64,000 nt of DNA from Branchiostoma floridae (taxonomy: Eukaryota > Chordata > Leptocardii > Amphioxiformes > Branchiostomatidae). The notes under the pieces are model-generated. The model saw only the letters and a program-made list of their open reading frames with translations, did not search any database and was not told the DNA's origin. Position numbers and translations under genes: made by a program. Of the stretch, positions 25,205 to 38,400 are shown in pieces (the stretch's first letter is position 1; every line of letters begins with the position of its first letter). The stretch lies in assembly GCF_000003815.2 (NCBI RefSeq), contig NC_049979.1, positions 22,198,285 to 22,262,284 of the forward strand. Direction: 5' to 3'.

Positions 25205-25431
25205 GTTTTTGCGGTATAGTGAGCATTTGTGGGACATTGACACAGTGACTGTGGTTTTGGTTGGTGTACGTGACTTTCGCATTTCCAAACGTTGCGTCCC
25301 CGTATCTGGTTTTCTAGGTCAGTGGGTCATGTGACACAGAACTGTCGCCGCTCAAAACGAAATGATTTGCATCGCGCGCCGTGGCTATGGCGGACAGCGA
25401 GACGTAGGGCTACAGCCACCTACCCGCGAAG
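25205..25431 (+). other. 2DBD-NR: possible 5' UTR exon of the nuclear-receptor gene
   Basis: The segment ends at GCGAAG|GTAAGC, a near-ideal donor, and 26079-26080 offers an acceptor (TCTCCCGTGCAG) ahead of the coding ATG. The left boundary is arbitrary. It would carry short upstream ORFs: ATG at 25387 closes after six codons, and ATG at 25362 would run through the splice to a TAG just inside the next exon. Confidence 0.4.
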
Positions 25432-26120
25432 GTAAGCCTTGTTCTGCGCGATCGCGCCTCCTTGTCGGTCCGTAGGCACGCCAGAACGTCTCTGTAGTCT
25501 CTCTCCTGCATGCAGGAGTTGTCATGGGGTTAATGGGGGCTGTTGAGACGAGAAGAAGCCGTACGTCCGGCTGCGTGCGTAACTAGGTCAGACTGGCAGT
25601 AGAGAGAACCGTGTATGCATAGCCCGGTATCAACAGACGGGGGTTGGGTGAACAGGCGGGGTGAGAAATATGGCGTGAAACAGCCCCTCAGCTCTCCGAG
25701 GTGAATTTTTCCTATTTCAGGTACATGTTGATCAGTTATCACGTCAGTATGTGGTGACGTTGTTGGGTGTAACGCTGCTGTATGGATCAGAAATCCTGCT
25801 GTCCAGTGCGCTGGACATACGCCTCCTCTCCGCGGCATGTCCCAGAGGGCCGAGCCCCTGACCGGACAGCCGCGGACGAGACGCGGTTTGTCCGCGTGCT
25901 GACCCCGAGACGCGCGAGTCCAGATGTAAAGAAACGACCCGGCAATGCCCGCTGGTAACCGCCATCCCATTTACCCAGCAGTACTACAACTGACGTACCG
26001 ATAGTGTTTTTAAAACGACTGTATACACGTGAATCTGAACATGGTATAAACACGCTGTGTTTCTCGGCTCTCCCGTGCAGGCTAGACCGTGAGCAGACAA
26101 GCGGCGCGTCGGTCCGAGCC

Positions 26121-26402
26121 ATGGCCACGACCGCCGAGGGATGTAGCTCCACCGGCGACTCCAAACCGTCAACGACATCCCAATCCCTCGGACCAGGCAC
26201 GCCATGTTCGCCCTCCAACCTACCAGAGCAGGTGGGGCCTCTATCGGTACCTCGACCGAGCCAGTCGCAGGCGTCCCCGCCCGGGCTGGGCAGCACCATG
26301 ACCAAGCGAGCGGTCCCGCCCGTCGCCCTGATCCCCTGCCAGGTGTGCGGCGATGTGTCGGTGGGCTTCCACTGCGGGGCCTGCGTCTGTGAAGCTTGCA
26401 AG
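26121..26402 (+). CDS. 2DBD-NR: 2DBD-NR exon 1: N-terminus and first finger of DBD1
   Basis: It codes residues 1-94, [16 protein letters not shown] to CEACK. The finger is C73-x2-C76-x13-C90-x2-C93, with extra Cys at 85 and 88. ATG 26121 is preferred (GAGCCATGG context, after a likely acceptor at 26080). An in-frame ATG at 26004 would need 26004-26080 to be exonic. The donor AAG|GTGGGT is phase 0. Confidence 0.88.
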
Positions 26403-29400
26403 GTGGGTTCCGACTTTTACTGGTGCGATATCATGGCAAAGAGTACAACAGCTGTCAATTGTTTTACTTCATTTGAATTACAGAAGACAATAGCACAGGT
26501 GTATAGGTATTCATGAGCAACACATACAGGTGTATCATATAGTATGAGCTCCAAGTTCAATGGCCTTACGTTACACAAGGTGACGACTTTATTTTGTCAC
26601 TTATCGATACTTGTTTTGTATTGTGTGTGTTTACTAAAAATCATTAACAGTGTTAGATTCCTATTTACAAATTTTATGTGAATGGGGGGATGTTCATGCA
26701 AATATTCAGTAATTGCATATTTCCTGATAGGTACTTTTTGTATACCTGAACAAATCTTCATTTTGTTTTATAGTGATATGTGAAATGTGGATATTTCACA
26801 ATATATTTGCAATATATTTGTTTGTGCTAAATTTAAAGATGGTTGCAGATTACATGGAAGAAATTATGAATCATTGATTTCAATGTTCAGGAATTATGTT
26901 ACGCTTTGCAGAAAATGTTAATAATGTGCTGTAACTTATGTGTACAGATCACACTATACTTTAACCTATACATCTCACACTGTATAGGTTGCTAAAAGAG
27001 ATGAACTTTTTTTTGCTCTATAGTTTTGACCATTGATTTACTAACAGTGCCAAGTTTTTAAAATTTTGGTGGAAAACTATGTTACTTAATTCATTTATTT
27101 AGTTTCCTTCAAAGAAAAAAAATACACAAACGCACAAGATATTTTCATTTTTCCACATTTGGGTGAACCAACTTGGATAGCGTTTTCTTGCACTCACAGC
27201 AAATACACATAGCAGTATGTAGAAGCTTTAACTAGACAGTACTTACTTTGTAAGCACAAACCTTATAATAACTTCCAAGTTGAAGAGTTTTCCCCATATT
27301 TTTATCCTCATTCAACGTTCAACATTACTGTACGCACCCTTAACTGTCATAACGAAGATTTCATAAACGATACTCTGAGTTTAAAATATCCTGGATATAG
27401 AATTGGATGCAAGTCTTTCCGTAACTGCGTTAGCTTGACCTACTACTACTATTGTGATAAACTTCTATGTCCATGGTATATGTCGAAGCCTACTGTTGGA
27501 TAAAAGGCCATTTGTAACCAAGGAGGTTTCCTTGTTGTAACTATGTATGATTCCCTGTTTACAAAGCAACAAATACTAGTTCAAAGCATGCCCTCCTTAG
27601 CATATCTCACAATGCTACCTGCTGTGTATTTTTATGACCAACATGTATTGTTACTTAAGAACACCAAGATTGAAAAAAATCTTTTATACTATAGCTGGCT
27701 CATAATTCATGATATCGCACATAGTTTTCCATTGCATATGATTGTTTGTTACAATTTGTATCTAAGTTTACAGATGACACACTGAGTGTGTGAGAACTTG
27801 ATAGTGATTGTCGATAATGTCTGCTTCTATTGATGCCAAAAGTTAGTGTTTATATCAATTGAAAAGGAAACGCTTTTCTACGAGTAGTTAACTTGTGATG
27901 ACTGTTCAGTTACACCATGAAGAGGTTTCTATCTACATGTAACGTTACCTCTGAGGATTCCATTATAATAGATATAATGTTATCTCCCTTCAGTTGTTGA
28001 TCTACATTGTACACTGTAGCTATATAGAAGTTTCCTCTTCTTTTATCCTAGCCATTGGGAAAGTCATGAGGAGAGTCCTAAGAAAGTCTGTCAAGTAGCT
28101 TACAAAAAGCTTACTTTGGATGGCTGCCCCATATCAGTGCAAAAGCTACTTGTCATTTAATGCAACATATAAATGTATCTTCTGGGAATAGGAATTTACC
28201 CACTATTTTTACTCATGTTATTTTTCAAGAAAGAATATACTGTGCCTGGGCATGATAAAGTAATTCATGACAAACTCCCATTTTTGATTTTGATGTATAC
28301 TGTTTTTGTGTGCTCTGAGTTATCAAGTAACTGTTGGTTACATCTTAAATTTGATACTATCATCGGAATCATTTTAGAAATGCCTTCTTCACAATTGATT
28401 ATCTGAGTTGTACTTCTGGTCTATAGGTCTTCTGGAACTAGTTCTAGTAAGTTAAACCCTCATGCTATAGATCGCTTCATCTCAGTCATCTCTGTTATGG
28501 AACTCTTCAGAAGAGACATCACTGTAGAGAGATGTTTCATTCGATTTTACAGACTCAAATGTTTGGCAGCCAATACAAAGCTGAAAAGATAAAACAAAAA
28601 CAGACGTAGAACTGCATTTAAATCTCATATACAACTTACAAGAAATCATATCGTCTCCACTGCTATACTGAATAGATCTAGGTAAACCAGTGCACAGTTA
28701 CTGCATGGAGGCAGTCTACTCTCCAATGCACCCAAGCTGCCCTTTCTTTACATATTTACACAAATGGACTTTGGAATATTCCACATTGAAAGCTAATTTA
28801 GAAACTTAGTTACACTCGTGACTGACAGTATGGGGTGACTTTCTCACTCACTGTAACTTCTTAGTATTTTGTTATAGGAAATTAAACCAGACATGATCAT
28901 GATCTTACCACTCCCTAGTTACTACAAAGATATTGAATTTCAAAGATGTTATTTGGAAAGAAAAGTTTCTGTTTTATCTTTTCTTATCACGTGCAGAAAG
29001 AAAGAAAGCACTATGGAACAATGTTTTTGCATTGTGAGGTCTGTGTGTTTTCTGGCTCTGGGCTGTCTCCAGGATCTGTCCCTCTGTCTTGGGATGAAAA
29101 ATTAATTCTTAAAATTTCAACCCCATCCATCGAAAAAAATCTGAATTTCATGACATCTAATTGATGAAAGTGTATTTTTGTAAGCTTGAAATGACAGGTT
29201 TATCGGCGAAAATTAAAAACACGGGCTACCAAACAATGAGTGGAACGGAAAAGAATTTAAGCAGAAGATAGCCCTGCATTTTGTGCAAAAAGTGGCCGTT
29301 AAACCCAATGAGTTGTTGTTAAACACTGAACACCTGAAACACCTGAAGCTCTAAAGCTGTGTCTATCACCTGTATCTAATCTTCGGGATGAAGAGGTAAA

Positions 29401-32400
29401 AGAGTGGAAGATCAGGTATTAGGAATTGTTCAGCTAGACTGGTAGCCATTAAAATTGCTTGTGATTTGTATACTGCCAGAAATGTATACTACTCTTCTAC
29501 AATCCCAAACAGAAGAGATAAAAATGTGTCAAAAAGCCCACTATGTTGGAACAACTGTTGCTTTGAACATATCGGACAGAAAGTGGGTTATGGTATTTCT
29601 TTTATGGAGTGACAGAAAAAACACATATCTGTCTGAATGATGCAAAAAGGCACTGTAAGATTGAAGTTTTAGCTATCTGATTTGACACCAAACAACACCA
29701 AAGTCATTTGTTTGTCACAATTGTATTTGCTTCTTTCTTCTCCTGTTGACCATCAGGCACTTCTCTAGGTATCCCAGCCAAAAGATGTATGGCTAACAAA
29801 AAAAATGAAAGGCTGACATGTCTTGTGATCATGTTAAGTTAAAGGAGAAAATGTCTTTATACTTCAAACATTAATGTAGCAAGTCCTAAATGAGTTGCAC
29901 ATTGACTGTCTCAATATGAACATGAAGAAAAGAATTGGCATTTCCAGCACTTTGTGACCAAGAGGAGATATAAAACCATTGCAGGTGTAGTATGTTTCTT
30001 CTGCTCACATTGACAGCCTGTCAGTTTTTAGATAAGCAGGAAACATTGTAAACTTGTCCTGCATGCACTGATCATTTCTGAAAGGTAAGAACTCAGAGAA
30101 GGACATGTCTGTTGGTGAAAAGGAGTCTGTGGTTCAACTATCGCACTCTACACCTCTTTGTTTCTATAACTTATATATGACTGTCATTAGTGTAAGAAAC
30201 GTTGAACAGTGCCAGCAGCAGGGCTCTCTGCACCTTTAATTTTGGGGAAAGACAGCGTGACAGCTAAAAAGGTCCAGAGGGATGGATCCTGGAGACACCC
30301 CTGATCAGAAGTCAAGCCCTCATGCTCTCAACTGTATGAGGCTGTATATAAGTATGACCCAAGCATGGCGTCCTTCCACTACGAAGTTATAATCAATCAA
30401 TCTTGTATGTTTTGATGTTCTGCTGATGCTACATTGTAGTATAAGCCCTCCCATTGAAATGGCAAAGGATGTACGGATACGGCAAAGGATAACGGGTGAC
30501 ACTGCAGGAGATGGAAAATATCTGAGTGTGTATGGTATGCATTTCATTGAGAGGGATGTTTTTCAAGAAAGTAGGGTACTGGTATTTAACCCGCAGGTCA
30601 CACTGTATTTCCACATATCTGGTAGTTAGAAAATTCACTGTACTGGCATGAGATGTGACCTGGGGGCCAGACACGTTTCCATCCTCTGCAGCAAAAGTAG
30701 GACACGATGTCAGGTATGTCTGCCGCCATGTTGTGTGGGGCGGCCATGTTTCTTTTGTCACAAACGTCAGGATTGCTTGGAAACACGAAGGATTAAAAAA
30801 AGGAGTATAGATAGACCAACTTCAAGATATATATGTAGAAACTTTGTACCAGACACACACACCTAGGGTTTGTGAAACTATTAAGACTCTCAGTAATTGT
30901 AAAAACTTGCACTGCAACTTAGAGCTATAGCCATATTTCCACCTTACTGGGCAAGTATTAAAGTCTAAGTACTAGTAGTAGTAACCATCTCAACGTGAAA
31001 AGGTGGCATGCTAGGTTAGAATTTGCCGATGTACCAACTCTCTGGCTCACTACTTAATTAGAAACTACTGAATTTCACATAGGGAAAACATAATGATTGT
31101 TTTTCGATAATACATTCATTTGTATAGATACCAATCAAGTTGAAATGGGAGTTGACCTGTATGAGCAAACTATAGAAATCCAACATAAACCAGTTATGAT
31201 TTTCTCTGTTTGGTAATGGGGAGAATAGGAAAGTCTTGTATAGAATTTCAAAGGCTTGACTACACAGTTGTCACTGTAGGAGGGATATCTCCTGTCCTCC
31301 TATCATTCTCTATTCACTAATCTTACTGCCTGTTTGCAGTACAACAGGTTCGAAAATTTCTTTAAACATAAACACATGGTTTCTTGGTCATACTGCACCA
31401 CTGCACGGAAACTCGGCGCTCAGTACCAATAGCCCGGAGCAATCAAAATACAGATCCAAACTGAATAAGGGTCACAGCACCATGTTCAAGTCATACCCTG
31501 CCAAAAGAAAGTTATACCTATTGTGCTTTCAGACTTCAGGAAACTACATTTGATGGAAGTCCTCATGGTCTGACTGGACCAGGGAAGCCCCCAAAACTAC
31601 TTGTATCAAGCCAAGTCACAATATTGATACGTATTATACAGGCTAAGACTACAACGTCTAACAACCCTATTTATCAGACATTGCTCTATGCGGAGTGTCT
31701 AGATCTGTGTTAGAAAAGTAGGAAAGTCTTTCAATGGATTGTGATGTCACAAAGAAATACCGACTACTGTCTACCTGAAGCCTATATGAACAGGTTTGGT
31801 GCAGCAGTTTTTAAACCAGTTTATGGACATGAGATGCATAAAAAGTGTAACAAATTTTCAAGAACAGCTGTCTTTCCATTTCTTTTTCACTCAAACCTTC
31901 AGTCCAAGTAACCATAGCTTTGCTTATTTCCCAACTTAAAAGGCTTTTGTTTTGTCAGAAAAGGGAAGACTTTCAAGTCGTTTGCAAGATCAAAGTAGGA
32001 GTGAATCAAATCAAAAGAATAGTCTAATAGTAATCAAAAGGCGGTACATCTAAGTACTGTCTCACATCAGGTTGCGAGTTTGCCAGAATGAAATATTGAG
32101 AATACCTGTTTGGAAGAATGAAATGTTTAAATTGCCTGTTGACTAAATTAGTAAATGGAAAAGCAATTTTACAGCTCTTCCATTTTCTGTTACAATCAAA
32201 ACTCGGCCGTGAAATGTTTTGTTTAAAAAAAAAAGGCCTGTGAAGTTTATAAATATATTTCTCAGCAAAATTAACAATGAATCAGAAAGTCAGTCCAAGA
32301 ACACATATTTATGAGAAAGATGGGTAGCAAGTGTTGTAGCCAAATTGTGTTACAGTTGGGAACACACAGTATCAAGTTCAGGACAAAGCAACAAAGTGTT

Positions 32401-35400
32401 AGAGATGGATAGAAGAGCCATGTGTGGCTTGCAATTCATACAACAATGTGTTCTTCCTTGCGATGAAACTTGAGTCTACCTGTTTTTCATGGAGGATTTG
32501 TGATTGCCCAGCCAAAACTACAGACACGGTTAAGTATTTGTCAGACAATTTTTATTTACCAATGTTTATCATGTTTTTTTTAAGGTGTTATGTATTTTCT
32601 GTCTACTGAATCATCTTTATTCAGTTGGTGGCCAGGAAAATGTAGCTTATTCTTTTCCATCAACATGGATTCAAAGTTGCTTGTGCGTTGTGGGAAATGT
32701 CGGAGATAGTCACCACTTGGAAATGTTATTTGATATCAAATACAAACAACTTTTTTAAACACTAGGCTTCAACCAATCTGTCTTTAGGTAGCTGTTTGTA
32801 TTAAGTTATAGTCAACAATTCTTTTTGCTGGTCTGACAGGTGCAGTGCAGAAATATACTGAAAAATGCCTTTTAGTCAAGTTTGCTTTGATGTGATTTTG
32901 CAGTAAGGAGAAAATGGAGTGTTGCGGGTGGTAAAGTTCGCAATAGCGCTATAGTCAACGTATCATACAGTAATGGAAACACTAGTGGTTTTATCTTCAA
33001 GGTGTTGGGGTCACAGTGAAACATTTAGACATGAAATCACCGCAAAAACTTTGAAGTATTAGAGTACTTGGTTGCTTCCCTGGTTGCTTCTTCCCAGTGT
33101 CCAGTTTTCGAGGGCTAGACAAGTGTCAGCATGTTGGTAACTCTGGTGGTGAAGCAGACATCACACATTCCACCAACAGATAGCACATCTAGGTCAGGAA
33201 TGATGGATAGCTTCAAGCTTGATACAAACATTCTCCTTCAACTGTTCCTACCTAATATGAACTTTCACAATCATGTACAGTTGTTAATGCTTCACTGTGC
33301 ACAAAATTGATGTGCCTTTATGAAAATGTGTGGAGTGAAACATCATTTTTGAGAACAGTTTGGCTGGTATTTTCTTGCAGTCACCATGTTGGATTCAATT
33401 GACCACGACTCTTCTAGAGACCAAATAGCTATCTTGACATTTTTGTGCTTTATGTCATGAAAAATGAGCAGGTATGAATTCTGCATGTGGAATTGTGGAT
33501 AGTCCAGCACAACACTGTGGTCTTTTGCTTATGTTATCAATAAAATAACTGCCATATCAAATTGATATGATTGACCTGCATTTTTTATGCTATGTGCACA
33601 CCAGACAGACAAATGGCAGACAGATATGAATTCATAATCATATAGCAAACACAGGCTGTCATGCAAATGTATTGGTTTCACTTGAAATTTTTCACTTAAG
33701 AAGAATGGGTAATCCATTGTTGTTATTTTTTAAAGAATATACAGTTTACTTCAGAAACTGTAGCCATCATTTAGCTCTTGTTATAGTATAACATAACACT
33801 TTTTGATGATGCAGAAAATGTAATCTTTCTTGATTTTGCTTGGTTAATATATTCAAAAGAAAGATGACCTACTTCACTATCATGTGGATATGACTGCCAG
33901 ATTAACAAGATTACATTAAGCATTTTTATTCCTTCATGAGAAGTAAAATGTTCAATGTAGTATACTTGCTGTGAACATGTGCTGTACACTTAGTAAAGCT
34001 CAATTGCCATCAGTGGAGAAAAGATTTTATTTTAGTTCTGATTCAAATGTCTGTGTGTTGGTCTGCTATTTGTCTGACAAAAAGCAGGAATATGTGACTG
34101 TGTGCGAGAATATGATTGATAATCTTTCTTTCAGGCTGCACATTTCTGAGCATGAAACTATCATTAATTTTTGTCATGAACTTCATGCAGCAATCCATAT
34201 ACCTTTTGCTCAGGTGCTTACCAGACTGAGTGTAATTTCTTTTGTGGAACACAATGTATATGTGGACAAGTGTGCCTTATCAAACCATTAGGAGCACAGA
34301 AACAATTGATGCACAGAAACATCAAATAAAATAGAATGTCAGCAAAACCTAATTGCAAACCTAGAGTTACTGCCTATCTCTTGAGCTTGAATTTGCAATT
34401 CTTTTAGCTAACTTCAATACAACAAAGATAGTACTAATACAACAAAGGCTTTACACTTCAGTGTCAAGAACCTGCTTTATGATAAGTGTATAATAGTACT
34501 GTTATGTGCTATTACATGGTCTTACATGATTATATAGGTGTACTTTATGTCAAGAATTAGGTGCACTACTCTAATTTTGTTTGCACCATAGTGCATGCAT
34601 GTCTGCACCCAGTATTTCAAGTATGTCAACTGAAGTTGTGGTAGCTGAAAGTGAACTGCACAAGCTTTAGGCAACTGTGTTACTTCTCTTATAATCACTT
34701 AGCAAGAGCGCATTGGTGGAAAGAACTATGGTAACAAGATAATGACCATTTAGCTGGTGTTAATTCATTAGAAGACTGTCGTAACATCATGGGGAGAAAA
34801 TAACAAGCGCACTTGACTTACTGCTGTGTTCAATGTCATACCATACAAAAATGGAGCGAGCTCTTCAGCAAATGGTGTTCAAACTTGCAGATAGCTGTAT
34901 TGGGGGTAGATTCTTAATACGGGAGATGCACTGTCTAGACCATTCTGCTTTTTTCTAATAGTAAGTGTGGCAATGCAATTAACCAATGGGAAGTTATGTT
35001 GGGTTTTGTGCATGAGGCAGACTGTTTCCTCACTATCTTTGATAGAATAGGAGAATTAAGACTACTGATAAAATTACAGTCTGTTTTATTTTATGTGTGT
35101 ACTTTGATAAGTCAATAGATTAAAGGAGGGGTTCTAGAAAGGAGGTTAATGATTGATATGTAAAGAAAAGGAAACCATATTTTTGCCACAATTTTTAGTA
35201 GCCTCATAACTACATGTGCTTGATGACTACCTGATAAGCTTGACTGCATATGTCCTGTTGGTGAACTGAGCTATGTTTCTTGTAATGCAATATCCACAGT
35301 CCAAAACAAAGGCAGTGTCATGCCTATTTATCACCCTTTCAGTTCAAGGCCACGTTAGGATATCTGCGGTCAGAGGGAAAAATAGTGACTCGCCTTCCCA

Positions 35401-38400
35401 GAAACCATAGGAGTACAAAGAAACCGCCCTGCCAAAAACCACTTCCTGTTTTCGTAGCAATGCGCGTGTGTGTAGAATAATTTAGAAGTCCAAATCGTCC
35501 AGATCATCTTCAGTATACATTGAACTATCTTGTGTAGAAGTGAATGTTGCTAATGGCTTCGTGACGGTGAGAGAAAGAGGATGTCTTTTTGATGGAGTTA
35601 GGGAGCTCTGACTGATTACAGTGGCAGTATGCCAGCGATGCTCTTGAATTCGGGCGTGACCTTGGAGGCATAGCGACATTGGAGGGCACTGCATCATGCC
35701 TCAGTGAAGTACAGTCAGACAGCACAAGAAACCTGCCTGTAGACGGAACTGTTAAAAATCACCAATATGCCTAGCAGTTCAAGTCATAACGACAATGGTT
35801 TAAGTTAAATTTAATGCATCTGATGTATTATTTGCAGCCAGTAGGTACCCAATTTTTTATAGTAATGATATTTTTTTATGTGCTTGATGCACCTCCTTGA
35901 ACACGGGACCCCCATTTTACCTCCCTTCCGAAAGATGAATTCATGAATAGGCATTGTACATGAATGTGAGCAAGAAGATGTGAAAACTGCACTCACCACA
36001 CTCTGCCTGGCTGGAAAAAGTCTTTTCAACAAACATACAGTTACTTTTTTACTTTAAGATAAGATAAAAGTAGAAAAAAACACAATTAAGATGTAAACGC
36101 AGTGTTAAAACATACATTTGATTGTAGCCGTGTTTTATTGTCTAACACATGCAAAGGAGTCAGTTGTTATTAGATCAGACTGTCTCCAGCTTTTTGTTGC
36201 TTTTGAAACATATAAAGATATGTTTTCATCAGTTTCATGTCATGAAGTTCAGATTTTTTAGACATTTGTCTGTCCTAACAAGCAAATTTGTGGAGACAGT
36301 TCTGGCCCCGGTACAATACATCTCATGTTACGAGGATGGCTCCTTAAATTTCCGTGTTAATTTAAACAGAAACACCTAATGACCAAATGACTAGACACTT
36401 CATCATGGTACCTTAATTTTTGCATTGCCTGACAAAAACTAGGACAAATGTTGCCATTAGGGTTTGTATGTTGTTGATAAAAATCACTTGCCATGATGAT
36501 GGGCAGATATGAAGATCATTTGTCATCATTTGCCCAAATCTTTTCCCACTGTAAGTGACAAAAAAGGGTAAAATGTTTCCATGTAAATTATTGGAAATGG
36601 AGAATTTTCCCAGGTATATTATATGAATGATACAGTCAGTCCATTTGTTGTTGGTATCAATAGAAAATATGCAAGCATAACAACAGTGCCCTGAGGGAAA
36701 GAGGTGCAAACAAAATGCAATACCTGTTGTATGACGTCTGGTACAAGCTGCTTTTAACCCTCAGGGCGTGCGCCTGTTACTTGAAAGACTACAATATAGT
36801 CTGGAACGTACAGATATGATTAACTCAACAAAGATGTATGAAAACGTTAACATACTATTGCAGGTTCATTGTAGTTGTACAAGTCAGACTGGGTTACAAG
36901 TCAAAGCACTGCGATTTAATCAAGTCTCTAAGGTCTTAGCATCTCAGTTTTACGATCAGTTTCACCATTTTCCTAATTACCCTCCATGTCAAGCAGACTA
37001 CTGTACAAGCATAGTAGCACAGTCCATAGAAGTAGTTTGTGGACGGACTCCAGAAAATACCAGCTGTAATTGGCTACATTATAGTTATAGGTACAACAGT
37101 ACTCTGATGTGTAACTCACTTTGTCTTAAAAATGTATACTAGTAGTATGGCTGCTAGATGCAGTAAGACTACAGATCAGCTTGGTCCCACTTTACACCTG
37201 CAGTAAAGCATTGGTACAAATGATGTTGGTGGCAATATTGCTGGCGACAGTAATTTTTGTGTGTGTAAAAGGGAAAAGGTTGTACAAATGCTTTTTTCTG
37301 CAAATCATCCTGGTTCCGCCTTTGCAAGCCTGGTCGTGTGAGCCCTCAGTGGGTAGCCTACGATACTCCCTGAAAATATATTATGGCCACAGTTGCATGC
37401 CTCAGAGTCAGACCCCCCAAAATATTGAAACACTGAGGGAGGGACATATTCTTACATGATTATCACACAACAGCATATTGTTGTCAGCCTTACTTTTACC
37501 TGAAAGGAAGTAGCCTGGATACCAGACCCCAGCCAGATGTAAAAAATATCTATCCCCACACCATAGATATTTTTGAGATCAGGCTGGGGTCTGGTACCCA
37601 GGCTGGAAAGGAAGATGCAAGTACATTGTAGTAGTATTTGTGAGGTGGGGCAAGTAACCCCATTGCTACCTTGTTGAAATCCCTGTATGTTCATAACATT
37701 AAGTGTTGCAGATAAGACTTGATAAACAGCCTCATAAAGATAATGGGCAACAGGGTTGAGCCTTGTAGTACATGGGGATTATATTATGGTTGTGCAGTCT
37801 TGCTATTATCATATTGTCTTGTTTTCATGTCATGATATATTGTTTGCCCTATAGCTCATCTGCGACATGTACATGTATGCAGTGCATGTTTGATATTGGA
37901 GATTATGCTTAAGCGATTCCAGCGTATGCATGTTGCATCAAGTTGTTTGGGAAACTGGGTACTCTGTGAGTCTATAGAGTCAAAGTCTGTCTTAAGGTTT
38001 TTTGCGTCACGTATAGTGAATATAGGGAGTTCTACACTACAAATAACGAATATCAACATCACAGTGGATCAATTTCCTGTTTTCGGGATTTCTCAAACAG
38101 AAACTAGTTCCTTATCTGCGTATTGTATCAAAGCACTAAGGCAGGTGCAAGTCCATCAATAACCGTCAGAGCTGCAGGGGAGGCTGTACTTTCATCCCTA
38201 TAGAAACCTGTGAAAGAAAGCTGCCATGTGTGGCCGACTCCCAGGTGCACATCTGTGCAGGTCTGAAGGTGAGGGTCAGTAGGTGAAGCACAGGCTCCAG
38301 CAGTGCCAGACCTCTAGTGCAAGGTCCTATCCTTACCATGACCTCTCTATAGAAACTCAGCCTGTTGAATAGAGGGTCCGGGCTGCCCAATTTAGGTCCG

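Noticed and set aside
26004-26120. Longer receptor N-terminus from the in-frame ATG at 26004
   Set aside because: A good acceptor at 26079-26080 suggests 26004-26080 is intron; kept only as an alternative.
25787-26401. 204-codon minus-strand ORF
   Set aside because: It is antisense to receptor exon 1 in a GC-rich region where stops are rare, with no recognisable domain.
36768-37142. 124-codon plus-strand ORF in receptor intron 1
   Set aside because: No family resemblance, no splice context and intron-like composition.
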